Source of the DNA: Phytophthora quininea
Lineage: Eukaryota; Oomycota; Peronosporomycetes; Peronosporales; Peronosporaceae
Length of the DNA: 64,000 nucleotides
Direction of reading: 5' to 3'
Assembly (NCBI GenBank): GCA_011947345.1
Contig: JAAVTG010000579.1
Coordinates: forward strand, 124,001 to 188,000
Position 1 is the first letter of the stretch; each line of letters starts with the position of its first letter. The translations under genes and the position numbers were made by a program. The notes below the pieces were generated by a model that was given only the letters and a program-made list of their open reading frames with translations, was not told the origin of the DNA and made no database searches. Of the stretch, positions 56,487-64,000 are shown piece after piece.

Positions 56487-57575
56487 ATGAAGACTGCTTT
56501 CATTTCCACGCTGCTCATCACCGCTGTTGCTGTCGCGGATGCTGCCACTTGCAGCAAGAGTGTGCTGGCCAAAGTCGCCAATTCAACCGATGCCGTGACT
56601 TGTGCGCGGGTCAGCGCGTTCAAAGTTCCCGTTAAGTCCGCCCGACACTCGACTCTCGTGAATTATTCGGCCTTGTGCGCGAGTGAAGCCTGTGGCAACG
56701 TACTAAAATCTCTTGAAACGATCGAAGAGTGCACGATTGGCGGTGTCGCTCTTCGCAATAACATCGTGAACCCTATTGTGAGAGACTGCAGCACAAAAGC
56801 GCTAAAAGACTCGGGTGACCTGCTCAGCGACTCGGATGATCAACTCGGCGATGTCGATGAAACCGAAGCGTCTGGGGAGGCTGAGGGCTCACACGATGCA
56901 ACCTTGCCGGGCTCCGACGTCGATGATCCGACACCTACTCCGAGCGCCACGATTTCGCCGGGAACTCCTACGACCAGCCCCACCCCAAGCATTGCTGTCA
57001 CCACATCACCTCAAGCTTCGACCAGCAACACGGGCTCGCACTCTACGACAACCAGCCCCGCCACGGTTATCCCCATAGGCATCAGAGGTGATGAACCTGC
57101 TAGCTCTACTCCGACGCCGACAACCACGACGGTCCCCATTAACACCAGCGCGCCTTCGATGACGAGCAGAACTAGTAGTGGGTCAGCATCCAGCATTAGT
57201 TCGTCGCCTACCAACTCTCCCACCACGAGACCAAACATACAAAACATCGTCACCAGTGCACCCTCGAGCAGATCCAGCAGTGGGTCAAGATCTGCATCTA
57301 GTGGTGGGTCATTGTTTGTGGGCCCCACCACGAGACCAAACATCGTCACCAGTGCACCTTCGACAGTGAGCAGATCCAGTAGTGGATCAGGATCTGCATC
57401 CAGTGTTGGGCCATTGACTGTGGGCCCGACGCCGACTACGTCGAATGCGCCGAACACCACCAGTGCAACCCCCACGCCTAACATCGAAACGCAAAAGACG
57501 TCGTCTGCGGCGGCGCTCTCGACTGCCGTGTACTTCCAACTCCTCGCCATTATCGTAGCCGCCTTCACTTTATAG
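56487..57575 (+). CDS. Elicitin-like protein with long Ser/Thr/Pro stalk and GPI signal
   Basis: 362 residues from MKTAFISTLLITAVAVADAA (signal peptide). The elicitin-like domain has six Cys (CSKSVLAKVANSTDAVTC ... LCASEACGNVLKSLETIEEC ... C), but the spacing between the second and third is longer than in the neighbours. After an acidic segment comes a 230-residue mucin-like region rich in Ser, Thr and Pro, including two copies of a ~35-residue repeat. The tail (ALSTAVYFQLLAIIVAAFTL) ends in a hydrophobic helix, as in GPI anchoring. It would sit on the cell surface with the elicitin head held away from the membrane. The ATG at 56487 is the first giving a signal peptide. Confidence 0.88.
   Translation: MKTAFISTLLITAVAVADAATCSKSVLAKVANSTDAVTCARVSAFKVPVKSARHSTLVNYSALCASEACGNVLKSLETIEECTIGGVALRNNIVNPIVRDCSTKALKDSGDLLSDSDDQLGDVDETEASGEAEGSHDATLPGSDVDDPTPTPSATISPGTPTTSPTPSIAVTTSPQASTSNTGSHSTTTSPATVIPIGIRGDEPASSTPTPTTTTVPINTSAPSMTSRTSSGSASSISSSPTNSPTTRPNIQNIVTSAPSSRSSSGSRSASSGGSLFVGPTTRPNIVTSAPSTVSRSSSGSGSASSVGPLTVGPTPTTSNAPNTTSATPTPNIETQKTSSAAALSTAVYFQLLAIIVAAFTL
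57225..57430 (+). repeat. Direct repeat inside the elicitin stalk
   Basis: Two adjacent copies of ~105 bp, each beginning ACCACGAGACCAAACAT and encoding TRPN..IVTSAPS..SRSSSGS and then a Gly/Ser segment ending VGPT. Copies differ by small in-frame indels (a 6-bp difference near 57241 and a triplet-scale one near 57361). Confidence 0.8.
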
Positions 57576-57828
57576 ACGGCGTGGATACCAGTACCATTCC
57601 TATAAGCAATTCAACTCCATTTGCCTAAGTTCACGATGACTGAGACCTTAATTTTTTTCTGTTTGCAACTTGAAGGCACCAGGTGCCCCCTTTCAGCACC
57701 GATGGTGACCTGCATTGAGATTATGCGTTGCCTGGTTTGAGTCGCACGGGTTGTCGGGCTGGCAGGGCTGGCAGGGCTGGCCAGTGTATCTTGTTGTGGA
57801 TGCTATGACCCTCGCACTCTCGCAGCAA

Positions 57829-57841
57829 CCATTCTCCAATC
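57829..57841 (+). promoter_or_regulatory. Core promoter-like element
   Basis: CCATTCTCCAATC matches the CATTYYNCAWT core, about 43-55 bp before the ATG at 57884. Confidence 0.6.
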
Positions 57842-57883
57842 CACCTCCACTTGACTACTTCCCCCAAAGCCTCGTTCACCAAA

Positions 57884-58489
57884 ATGCCGTCGCTGACTTC
57901 GTTCGTCCTCCTTGGTCTCGCGTTCATCGGTACCGTTCAAGCCCAGCAGTGCTCCACGACCCAACTTCTGCTCGTCACCAGCGACAACAACACCGCAACC
58001 TGCCAGTCCGAAACGGGTCTTAGCATCACCGCCCTGGCGGCCTTGACGCCCGCGGATATCTTGGCTATCTGCAACAGCCCCGGCTGTATGGCGCTGATGA
58101 ACGACGTCGCGGGCATGGGACTCGGCGACTGCACGCTACCGGGCACCAACGTGACCGTGCAGACCGACATCCTTGACACTGTCACGGCCACTTGCTCTGG
58201 CACCAACTCGACGACGGCTTCAACGTCGTCGTCGAGCAGCGGCGCCACGGTCGACGCAGGCTTCACCGCCTCACCGTCAACGACGACATCGTCGGGCAGC
58301 GGCACCACCACCACCCCGGTCGGTGCGGGCTCTGCTAGCGGCAATGCTGCTGGCACCAGTAGCAACGCTAACGCTAATTCGAATGCCAACGGAGGCGGCA
58401 CCACCACAACTTCGACAAGCGACGCTGCAACGGTCGTCGCCGGCTGCGCCTCAACGATCGTGCTTGCGCTGACGACTGTGCTGCTGTAG
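57884..58489 (+). CDS. Elicitin with Ser/Thr-rich stalk and GPI signal
   Basis: 201 residues in one frame. Signal peptide MPSLTSFVLLGLAFIGTVQA, then a canonical elicitin domain with six Cys (CSTTQLLLVTSDNNTATC ... ICNSPGCMALMNDVAGMGLG ... C), a Ser/Thr/Gly-rich stalk, and the hydrophobic tail VVAGCASTIVLALTTVLL typical of a GPI signal. Elicitins bind sterols, which these organisms cannot make and must take up; several also trigger plant defence. The anchored form suggests a role at the cell surface rather than free secretion. Tandem with a paralogue 400 bp downstream. Confidence 0.93.
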   Translation: MPSLTSFVLLGLAFIGTVQAQQCSTTQLLLVTSDNNTATCQSETGLSITALAALTPADILAICNSPGCMALMNDVAGMGLGDCTLPGTNVTVQTDILDTVTATCSGTNSTTASTSSSSSGATVDAGFTASPSTTTSSGSGTTTTPVGAGSASGNAAGTSSNANANSNANGGGTTTTSTSDAATVVAGCASTIVLALTTVLL

Positions 58490-58823
58490 GAAGGTCCGAA
58501 GCGCTGACGAGCAACGACGCTCATCTAATCCACCGACACGAACTCCTGATTGAACTCATTACTGCAGCATTAGCCTTCATGCAACGCTCTTACCAAATGT
58601 GCCTCGTTCTGCCAACTGTCGGACAGCAAACTCTATGGATTTCGGCCTAGCAGAGGAGGGAGAACCACACGCCGCCTGTTCCGAACAAAGCTCGCATGAA
58701 CATAACGGTCCGGCGATGCATCCATTCTTTCCTGGTTTCGACGCCTTCCGACAACTATAGCTGCCTGTCCGCTGGAAGAGGCTGCACACGTGGTCGCTCG
58801 AATACTTCTGACCAGCGGCCTCT
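58490..58823. other. Intergenic spacer between elicitins
   Basis: 334 bp with no gene recognised; it leads into the core promoter of the next elicitin. Confidence 0.5.
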
Positions 58824-58837
58824 GCATTCTCCAATTC
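58824..58837 (+). promoter_or_regulatory. Oomycete core promoter
   Basis: GCATTCTCCAATTC contains CATTCTCCAATT, an exact match to CATTYYNCAWTT, 48-61 bp before the ATG at 58885. Confidence 0.7.
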
Positions 58838-58884
58838 GCATCGAGTTGAGCACCAGTCCGTCGACTACTCCAAGCCCCGTCAAG

Positions 58885-59404
58885 ATGTTCTCCAAGACGC
58901 TCTTCGCTGGCGCCGTGCTGGCCCTTGTCCACACCGCCGACGCCGCGGATTGCAGCACCACGCAGCTCATGAGCCTGGCGGGCAGCAAAAACCTCACGGC
59001 GTGCAACAAGGACAGCGGCGTCAGCGTCGACAACATCGGCGACGTGTCGACCGCCCAGCTCTCAAGGTCTGTTCGAGCTCCTCTTGCATGGCGCTCGTGA
59101 AGGAGATCGCGTCACTCGGCCTCGGTGATTGCACTATCCCCGGCACCAACGTGTCGGTGCAAACCGGACTCGTGGACAAAGCCGAGAAGGCGTGCGGCAA
59201 CTCCACCACCACCAGCTCGACGACGGGCTCGAGCAGCTCCACCGGCAGCACCTCCGTCGGCGATAAGTCCAAAACCAGCTCTTCTACTAGCGATAAGGAG
59301 GTCGGGGCAGCTCGTCGAAGGCGACTGGTTCGAGTGGTGCCGCTGCCACTGCAGTCGGATGCGTCTCCACCATCGCGTTGGTGGTGGTCTCCGCCCTGCT
59401 GTAG
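58885..59404 (+). CDS. Elicitin with GPI signal, two apparent one-base frame breaks
   Basis: Signal peptide MFSKTLFAGAVLALVHTADA, then CSTTQLMSLAGSKNLTAC..., then in another frame VCSSSCMALVKEIASLGLG, DCTIPGTNVSVQTG and C, completing six Cys. A Ser/Thr-rich stalk follows. Near 59299 the sense passes to a third frame that ends KATGSSGAAATAVGCVSTIA and a hydrophobic tail closing at 59404. That tail matches the neighbour's GPI signal (GCVSTIALVVV against GCASTIVLALT), so the frame change is very likely an error or recent break, not the original end. The first break is near 59063. Paralogue of the gene at 57884. Confidence 0.85.
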
Positions 59405-59488
59405 AGTGTCGTAGATCTGCCAAACGTAGTCCCGTTAATAGCAACAGCACACGAGTTTTCATCATCGTTATCATATCCTTTGTGCCGT

Positions 59489-60396
59489 CTACTTCGGCAG
59501 GAACGGCTGCGCTTCTCCGCCGTGCAAGATGAAGTCGTTGTTCTTGGCGTACAGCACGTAGTGCTGCAGGATGAACACGACGTCGACGATGATGCTGACG
59601 AAGCCCAGCGAGAACTTGACGGGGTCGCCGGTCATGGCCGTCCAGTCGTGGGTGGCAGCGCTGTCCAGCACTTGCTGCCCGATAGACAAGAGCCCGCCGG
59701 CGATGTCCAGCAGTACGTTCCAGATGGTCCACCCCACCGTCGACTTGCGTTGGTAGTTAAGCGCGATCTGCGGCAGACATTTGACCAGTGTCGTCATGAG
59801 CTTGACGTAGCTCAGCAAGTACAACAGATTCAGCGTGTTAATGAGCGAGTCCTCCTGGTTGCCCGTCGCGAGGATCGCAATCCCGAATATGACGGCGACG
59901 ACGACGGTCCCCCGGCCCAGAGAATCGTCGGCTTGCTGATTGTCTGGCCGCCTCGAGGATAGATGGCGCATTGGAACAGCGAGACCGCCACCAGAACCGC
60001 AGCGTGCAGGGAGAAGAAGACGTCGTTGAGCTCCACGGCGTTGCGATGGCCGCCGTGACGCTTCATGTACTGCTCCTGCACACTGTCGCTGTAGTAGAAG
60101 GCGACGTTGAAGACTGAGTAGCACGTGAAGCCCAGCATGTTGAGCGCCGTATAGTCGAGAGACAGCCCCACGACACTGTGGCGCTGGCGGTTCAGGAACA
60201 CTTGCGGGTAGAAGCTCACGCTCCAGCAGAAGAAGTAGACCCAGCCGATGATGCTCGACACGCGGTTCCACGGCTTGGGGATGTGCGCGTTGGCGTCCAG
60301 CGAGAGCCCGAAGGCGAGGCCTGCCACGGCGATCAGCACGGCGACCACCGCCGCCCGGTGGTTCACGGGCAGCTCCATGAAGCGTTGGAACGGCAT
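59489..60396 (-). CDS. Cystinosin-like PQ-loop lysosomal transporter
   Basis: Starts MPFQRFMELPVNHRAAVVAV. Seven membrane helices are expected. First PQ loop: VSFYPQVFLNRQRHSVVGLS; second: LVKCLPQIALNYQRKSTVGW. The block NVLLDIAGGLLSIGQQVLDS and the end HYVLYAKNNDFILHG are typical of cystinosin, which exports cystine from lysosomes with protons. At the C5 run 59909-59913 one base is missing: before it the frame reads KPTILWAG, after it TVVVAVIFGIAILATGNQ in the next frame. With one extra G on the coding strand the protein is continuous, about 302 residues, slightly shorter than human cystinosin. Convergent with the elicitin gene upstream. Confidence 0.88.
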
Positions 60397-60561
60397 GGCA
60401 GCTCGTCAAGAAGGGGAAGAAGCGGGAATGATCCCCAGGTGTCCCAAGCAGACCCACGTTGAAGAGACCGTGGCGGCGATTGGCTGTTTCGACATGTACA
60501 AAGCAAGTTGCAGTGCAAGCAAGGGTCCAGGAGAGCACTTGTATTGATCGAGGCTTTTGGA

Positions 60562-61011
60562 CTACAAGAAGGCAGCGACGGCGGCCAGGATCAGCGATCC
60601 AGCAGTGATCGACGCCGTTGCAGCAGAGGACGCGCTCGGCACTTGCGTCGCCGACGTCGAGTTCCCGCTGCTCGCCTTGGAACTGGATGGAGTCGCGCCG
60701 CCGGCCTTGGAGCTGCTGACGGTATTTGATGCCGCAGCAGTGCTGCCGGTCATCGATCTGGTGGAGTCGTGCGAGTCTCCGCCACCATCCGAGTCACCGC
60801 CAGTTGTAGACCCCGAGGGATGCGAGTCCTCCATTTCCGTCGAGGAACTCATGTCCATCGACGCCATGTTGAGCGAGTCTTCCGTCGCAGAAGAAGTTGA
60901 TGCGTTCGTACTGCTTTCTGCAGCACCGGATCCGTGCTCGTGTGATCCATCGACAACGGCGGTGACGGCCATGACAGCGAAGAGAAGCGAGGAGATGATA
61001 GCGACCTTCAT
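60562..61011 (-). CDS. Small Ser/Thr-rich secreted protein with GPI-like tail
   Basis: 149 residues. Signal peptide MKVAIISSLLFAVMAVTAVV, then a His/Ser/Met-containing and Ser/Thr-rich region without Cys, ending in ASITAGSLILAAVAAFL, a hydrophobic tail with nothing after it. This is the form of a surface-coating or wall mucin. It lacks the elicitin Cys pattern. A perfect core promoter lies just upstream, which fixes the start at the Met 61011 rather than the earlier in-frame codons. Confidence 0.75.
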   Translation of the reverse strand: MKVAIISSLLFAVMAVTAVVDGSHEHGSGAAESSTNASTSSATEDSLNMASMDMSSSTEMEDSHPSGSTTGGDSDGGGDSHDSTRSMTGSTAAASNTVSSSKAGGATPSSSKASSGNSTSATQVPSASSAATASITAGSLILAAVAAFL

Positions 61012-61056
61012 ACTTGGCGGCGCGGCGGTGGGGAGATTGATGCGGTTGCTGTGAAG

Positions 61057-61070
61057 CAAATTGCAGAATG
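61057..61070 (-). promoter_or_regulatory. Oomycete core promoter
   Basis: On the minus strand CATTCTGCAATTTG contains CATTCTGCAATTT, an exact match to CATTYYNCAWTTT, about 47-60 bp before the ATG at 61011. Confidence 0.7.
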
Positions 61071-61080
61071 GCTCGAGCAT

Positions 61081-61508
61081 ATCGACCGGACCATGACGCT
61101 GTCCCTGTGGAACGTGGTCTCTATGACCGAAGATCTAGGCGAATGTTTGCTTCCGCCATTGTCGAAGCCCAGGCACGCGCTCGCCTAGCCAGCGAGTAAT
61201 TTAGCTCTGGACTCAACTCCCTTGAAGACATGCCAACCAGCATGGTATCATTATTGAGCGTCTTGTTTAGTTCAGAACTCGACAGTCAAGTTCCACCGCA
61301 CGTGTCCGAGGCTCTTCAAGCACGCGCCGACTTGCCCCATGTGATCCGTGACAAATGCTCGCACAGCTCGGAAGTCTTGCCGTCATGGCGCTTGTCCTCC
61401 ATTTTTGCTTGTCAAAAGAGGTTATCTTATCCGACATGGCTACACTTTTCACCCCTCTCCCATCTTCTCCATCATTTATCGAAGAGCTCCCAGTCCACCA
61501 GCACTACG
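61081..61508. other. Divergent intergenic region
   Basis: About 430 bp between the Ser/Thr-rich gene and the LRR gene. No gene recognised; an initiator-like TCCATCATTTATCG lies near 61469-61482, 30-40 bp before the next ATG. Confidence 0.45.
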
Positions 61509-62322
61509 ATGTCGCAGCAGAATGAGGTGGACGTGCTGACGTCCGTGCTCTCGGCCATGACGGTGCGCCACGAGGACGACCACCTGGTCACGCAGCGCCC
61601 CGCCGCCACGCTCAAGGAGATCCTGGAGAAGATCCGCGCCAACAAGGACCGCATCCGCGAGCTGGACCTCAAGGACATGGCGGCCAAGAAGCGCAAGCTG
61701 CGCGCCCCGGTGGTGATCTGGTGGGGCGCGTCTTCCAGCTGAACCGCACGGTGCTGCGGCTGCTGCTGCCGGGCCACGAGATCGGCGACGTGGGCGCCCA
61801 GGCCATGGGCAAGATGCTGCGCACCAACACGACGCTGCAGCACTTGGATTTGAGGGGCAACGACATCACCGCAGAGGGGCGAGCGCCATCAGCGACGCTC
61901 TTTATGGCCACGAGACTCTGGAACATCTAGGCCTATCTAGTAACCAACTGGGCGATGAAGGAGCCAAAGCGGTGGCCAATGTTCTGCCCTACAACATCTC
62001 ATTGAAATATCTGGGCCTGGCCAACAACAACATTGGTGAGGAAGGCGGCCAGGCGCTGCTGGACGCCATCCTGCAGAACAGAAGCTTGGTCATGGTCCAG
62101 CTGGTGCGGAACGACATCCCGCCCGAGATCCTGAGCAAGATCCGCGCGGCGCTGGTGGTCAACAAGTTGATGGCCAACAAGGCCAAGAGAGATGAGGAGA
62201 AGGAGCTCAAGAAGGACGAGGAGAGGGAGAAGGAGCTGGCCAAGCTGAGAGAGGAAGTGATGACAAACAACCAGGAGGAGAGCTCTAGTGACGACGAGGA
62301 TGATGAATCCCTCTGGATCTAG
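61509..62322 (+). CDS. Leucine-rich repeat protein (ribonuclease-inhibitor type)
   Basis: Starts MSQQNEVDVLTSVLSAMTVR. LRRs of 28-residue spacing follow: LRLLLPGHEIGDVGAQAMGK, LQHLDLRGNDITAEG, LEHLGLSSNQLGDEGAKAVA and LKYLGLANNNIGEEGGQALL. The C-terminus is a charged coiled coil rich in Lys/Glu ending in an acidic tail (SSSDDEDDESLWI). No membrane or signal segment is present, so it is intracellular and probably a protein-binding scaffold. Frame breaks occur at the G4 runs 61723-61726 and 61876-61879; one extra G at each gives a continuous protein of about 271 residues. Confidence 0.8.
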
Positions 62323-62538
62323 GAAGAGGTATTAATTCTGCTTGGTTGGATGAGGAGACTGATACCTTGTTGCGGACAGGAGAATGAAGCGTGTAGTATA
62401 CACGATGTATATGAATTGAGTGCATGTGTTGCGGCGTGTTGTTGGCTAGTGTTGTCGCTGAATGATGTGCGGCCGTGCTTGTTCATTTCGGACGTCCTGT
62501 GACCTTTCATTTTACCTTAGTAGCGATAGATCTTGGCG

Positions 62539-64000
62539 ATGGAGTCGGTGCAGACACGGGATGAAGATGGGAACGCGTTGATGTCGCTGGAGGAGTTCAA
62601 GGAGGGCATGTTCCAGTCCATCCGAGACAGCGGGACAGTGGAGCTTGTTCGGGTATGGTGGCGCGTCGATAGCTCGTTCAAGTGAAGACACGAGGTTGAC
62701 ACTGTAGCTTTGGGCAGGCTCAGCTACGACGGCGGTTTATTGAGAAGTTGCAGAAGACGCAGCGTTCCGATGATGGAGGTGCTGAAGGGAACAATGCGAG
62801 TCATGCTAATAGAGATGCCGAGTCGTCGTCATCTCCAGACGAAAAGCTGGTGCATGGGCTTGTGCTCGAGTACCTTGCAAATAAAGGGCTTGAGAACACG
62901 TTGGCGGTGTTTGTCCCGGAAATTGGGGGCGTGCGGAATCAAGTCGACAGCGCAACCATTATAGAGGTAAATATTGTCTTCACATCCCTGCGTGGATATT
63001 GCAGTCTACTGAATGAACGTGCAGATGCTCCACATCAACGCAAACGTTATAAATCAACTGGTAGGAACCTGCTTGAGTACGCCTTCCGGGTTATCTGCGT
63101 TAACGATGCGTTTATTGTTGTTAGGAGGCAGAGCGAGCGCAGACCGGGAAATCCCTCTTGTTAGTTCTCGTACGAGAACTGGTTCGTCGGTTCCAACTAG
63201 CCACGATGGAATCTGAGACACAGACAGCAATGGACTGCTTTGATCATCGCATTGTGCTGGGTAGGTCCCATTTCCGGGCATTTCTTTCGCTTGAGCGAGC
63301 TTATCATGAGTTCCGTCTATGATATAGAAAACCAATTACGACGTGTGGAGAACACGTACCTTGCAGAACGCGCAGCGCAGAAACTTGAGCCGCAGAAATC
63401 GCTGGAGGAGCGTATGGTGCAGTACCAGCGCGAGTACGACGACATTTGCGATAAACGCTTGCAGGAACAAATGGAGCAATTCAAGTCGACAGAAGTTGCA
63501 TTGGTGCGAGCTGAAGAGCGGAAGCGATTTGGCCGAGAAGTCGATTCCCTGCGCGTAACTCTTCAGCAAGAATATCGAGACAAGCAGGAACGTCTTAAGG
63601 AACACGAACGCGAACTGGAGCTTGCGTTTGTTGCTAGACGAACAGAGCTAGAGACATCGCTGTTTGAAACACGCCAGTCGTTGTTTAAAGATATGGAACG
63701 ACTGCGAGTGAAGGAAACTGAGCTGCAAGTTAAAGTTGAAAGTGACTTCCGACACTTTGCCAGCGAGACACAACGATGTCAGTTATGGGAGGAAAGTGTG
63801 CGGACTCAGGAAGCGAATCTGGAAAGTATTGTTGCCCAAGCTATGCGGGAGAAAGAACGCGCTTGGCAACTCGAGAGGCAGCAGGCGTTGAGTGACATTC
63901 AGAGCAAGCAAGAGGAGTTGTCAGATCGTGAAAAAGCTCTTACTACGGAGACTGGGACATTGAAAAGCTTGAAAACCCAGGTCGTAGGCTTACAACAGGA
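62539..64000 (+). CDS. OFD1/LisH-type centrosomal or basal-body protein, 5' part
   Basis: Five exons so far: 62539-62652, 62718-62966, 63025-63060, 63125-63260 and 63328 to the window end, with introns of 58-67 bp. The N-terminus (VELVRAQLRRRFIEKLQKTQ) and a LisH motif (LVHGLVLEYLANKGLENTLA) resemble the OFD1/FOP family, followed by KSLLLVLVRELVRRF and a long coiled coil (EERMVQYQREYDDICDKRLQ onwards) with no break to the end. OFD1 builds the distal centriole and cilium in animals; here it would serve the basal bodies of zoospore flagella. The first intron acceptor was chosen at 62717, which yields VRAQLRRRF; the earlier AG at 62707 gives stops. The 3' part is outside the window. Confidence 0.83.

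Noticed and set aside
54620..58524. Long minus-strand frames opposite the elicitin genes
   Set aside because: They are complements of Ser/Thr-rich low-complexity coding regions and contain no signal peptide or domain.
1..64000. CRISPR arrays, bacterial operons or rRNA genes
   Set aside because: No regularly spaced identical repeats, no ribosomal RNA core sequences, and the gene structure with introns is eukaryotic.

Overview
The window is eukaryotic and best fits an oomycete of the Phytophthora type. It has a cluster of elicitin-domain proteins, which are an oomycete hallmark. Short introns of about 59-83 bp with GT...AG borders interrupt some genes. Good matches to the oomycete core promoter (initiator plus flanking element, consensus GCTCATTYYNCAWTTT) lie 30-60 bp before several start codons. 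Transposons of R2/Utopia-like, hAT and piggyBac-like types are abundant. The genus is inferred from gene content; no species call is possible from sequence reading alone.

Layout. 1-5560: minus-strand non-LTR retrotransposon with RNase H, reverse transcriptase and restriction-like endonuclease, running off the left edge. 5800-16619: host genes: a complex I Tim17-fold subunit, a secreted EGF-repeat protein, a giant six-module EF-hand protein, a TMEM42-like membrane protein and a TMEM65-like protein with an EF-hand. 16971-26000: transposon block with a hAT element that has precise termini and an 8-bp target duplication, then a second hAT split by a nested piggyBac-like element. 26687-33450: an NDUFA4/B12D-like complex I protein and a WDR81-type BEACH/kinase-like/WD40 protein. 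33451-41318: repeat-rich stretch with a third hAT. 41319-50589: a protein kinase with an unusual insert, a giant IQ/ankyrin/WW/helical-repeat protein and a small coiled-coil protein. 50960-61011: cell-surface cluster with a secreted Cys-rich EGF protein, two tandem elicitin-TM-TKL kinase receptors, three elicitins with Ser/Thr-rich stalks and probable GPI signals, a cystinosin-like PQ-loop transporter and a small Ser/Thr-rich secreted protein. 61509-62322: leucine-rich repeat protein. 62539-64000: LisH/coiled-coil OFD1-like protein, cut by the right edge.

The most interesting unit is 52646-59404. Receptor-like kinases carrying an extracellular elicitin (lipid/sterol-binding) domain sit beside stand-alone surface elicitins with similar promoters, which suggests, without proving, a lipid-sensing or lipid-scavenging surface system.

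A technical pattern affects reading. Many otherwise well-formed genes change frame by one base, very often at a short homopolymer, and the protein resumes perfectly in the next frame. I read most of these as consensus errors of the assembly rather than gene death. Coordinates of such genes are therefore spans, not single open frames.
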